Shown here piece by piece: positions 63,909 to 64,000 of a stretch of DNA of 64,000 bases. Position numbers and translations under genes: made by a program. Each line of letters opens with the position of its first letter. The stretch's first letter is position 1. Origin of the DNA: Psychrobacter celer (GTDB taxonomy: Bacteria; Pseudomonadota; Gammaproteobacteria; Pseudomonadales; Moraxellaceae); NCBI RefSeq assembly GCF_016107555.1, contig NZ_JABASU010000001.1:299006-363005 (forward strand). Direction: 5' to 3'. The notes below the pieces were generated by a model, which did not search any database, was not told the origin of the DNA, and saw nothing but the letters and a program-made list of their open reading frames with translations.

Positions 63909-64000
63909 GTACGCAATACAGGGGGCATAATCGAATGGTTTGTCAGGTGTAATGGACAAAATTCATGCTAAAAAGTAGAAGGTAGTCGCTAATGGACATA

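Noticed and set aside
1..64000. tRNA, rRNA, prophage or complete insertion sequence
   Set aside because: I looked for cloverleaf-like stretches, transposase or integrase frames and found none.

Overview
The window looks like chromosome of a Moraxellaceae gammaproteobacterium, most probably Psychrobacter. I infer this from protein style (MipA, MiaE, Lon, FumC and malate synthase G of gammaproteobacterial type), moderate GC in genes with AT-rich spacers, and Moraxellaceae-like unknown proteins; no rRNA or other marker gene is present to prove it. I see no tRNA, rRNA, CRISPR array, prophage or complete insertion sequence.

Layout. 0.2-0.5 kb: remnant of a SAM-dependent methyltransferase with its centre deleted. 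1.0-4.1 kb (minus): a compact five-gene unit of a Roadblock/LC7 protein, an Aer-type PAS protein, a PhnD-like ligand-binding protein that lacks a signal peptide, and two proteins I cannot name; this is the best candidate for an undescribed system. 4.75-6.1 kb: gdhA. 6.45-12.0 kb: four consecutive glycosyltransferases (processive GT2, GT4, MurG/GT28-like, second GT2), with a convergent sialyltransferase-like protein. 13.1-21.9 kb: complete histidine utilisation locus (hutU, a YjiH-type transporter, hutH, hutG, hutI on minus; hutC divergent) with a HutC-type palindrome in the divergent promoter and MITE-like repeats in two of its internal gaps. 22.2-24.7 kb: cystine-type ABC importer. 24.8-25.8 kb: EamA exporter. 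26.0-28.5 kb: trpG, trpE and trpR with a probable TrpR operator and a 16-bp tandem repeat.

29-39 kb is an iron module: TonB-dependent receptor, siderophore-interacting flavoreductase, a four-gene ferric-siderophore ABC importer (FatB/CeuE type) and tonB-exbB-exbD, with Fur-like sites at three promoters. The receptor, energised by TonB-ExbB-ExbD, would pass ferric chelate to the lipoprotein and the ABC importer, and the flavoprotein would release iron in the cytoplasm. 39.3-51.6 kb holds housekeeping genes: a DUF2799 lipoprotein, an unknown membrane-anchored protein, topA, sodC, lon (with a heat-shock-like promoter), a Na+/H+ antiporter-family carrier, 5-formyltetrahydrofolate cyclo-ligase and fumC. 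51.7-58.5 kb: mipA, a rhomboid protease, lldD, a glutaredoxin-like protein, and mtgA overlapping or abutting ppk1. 58.8-60.3 kb: four small, strongly hydrophilic proteins without Trp or Cys. 60.3-63.7 kb: miaE and glcB.

Many start codons were moved from the longest reading frame to an internal ATG or GTG preceded by a Shine-Dalgarno sequence; each case is stated in its entry. Family assignments rest on motifs recognised by eye, not on database searches.
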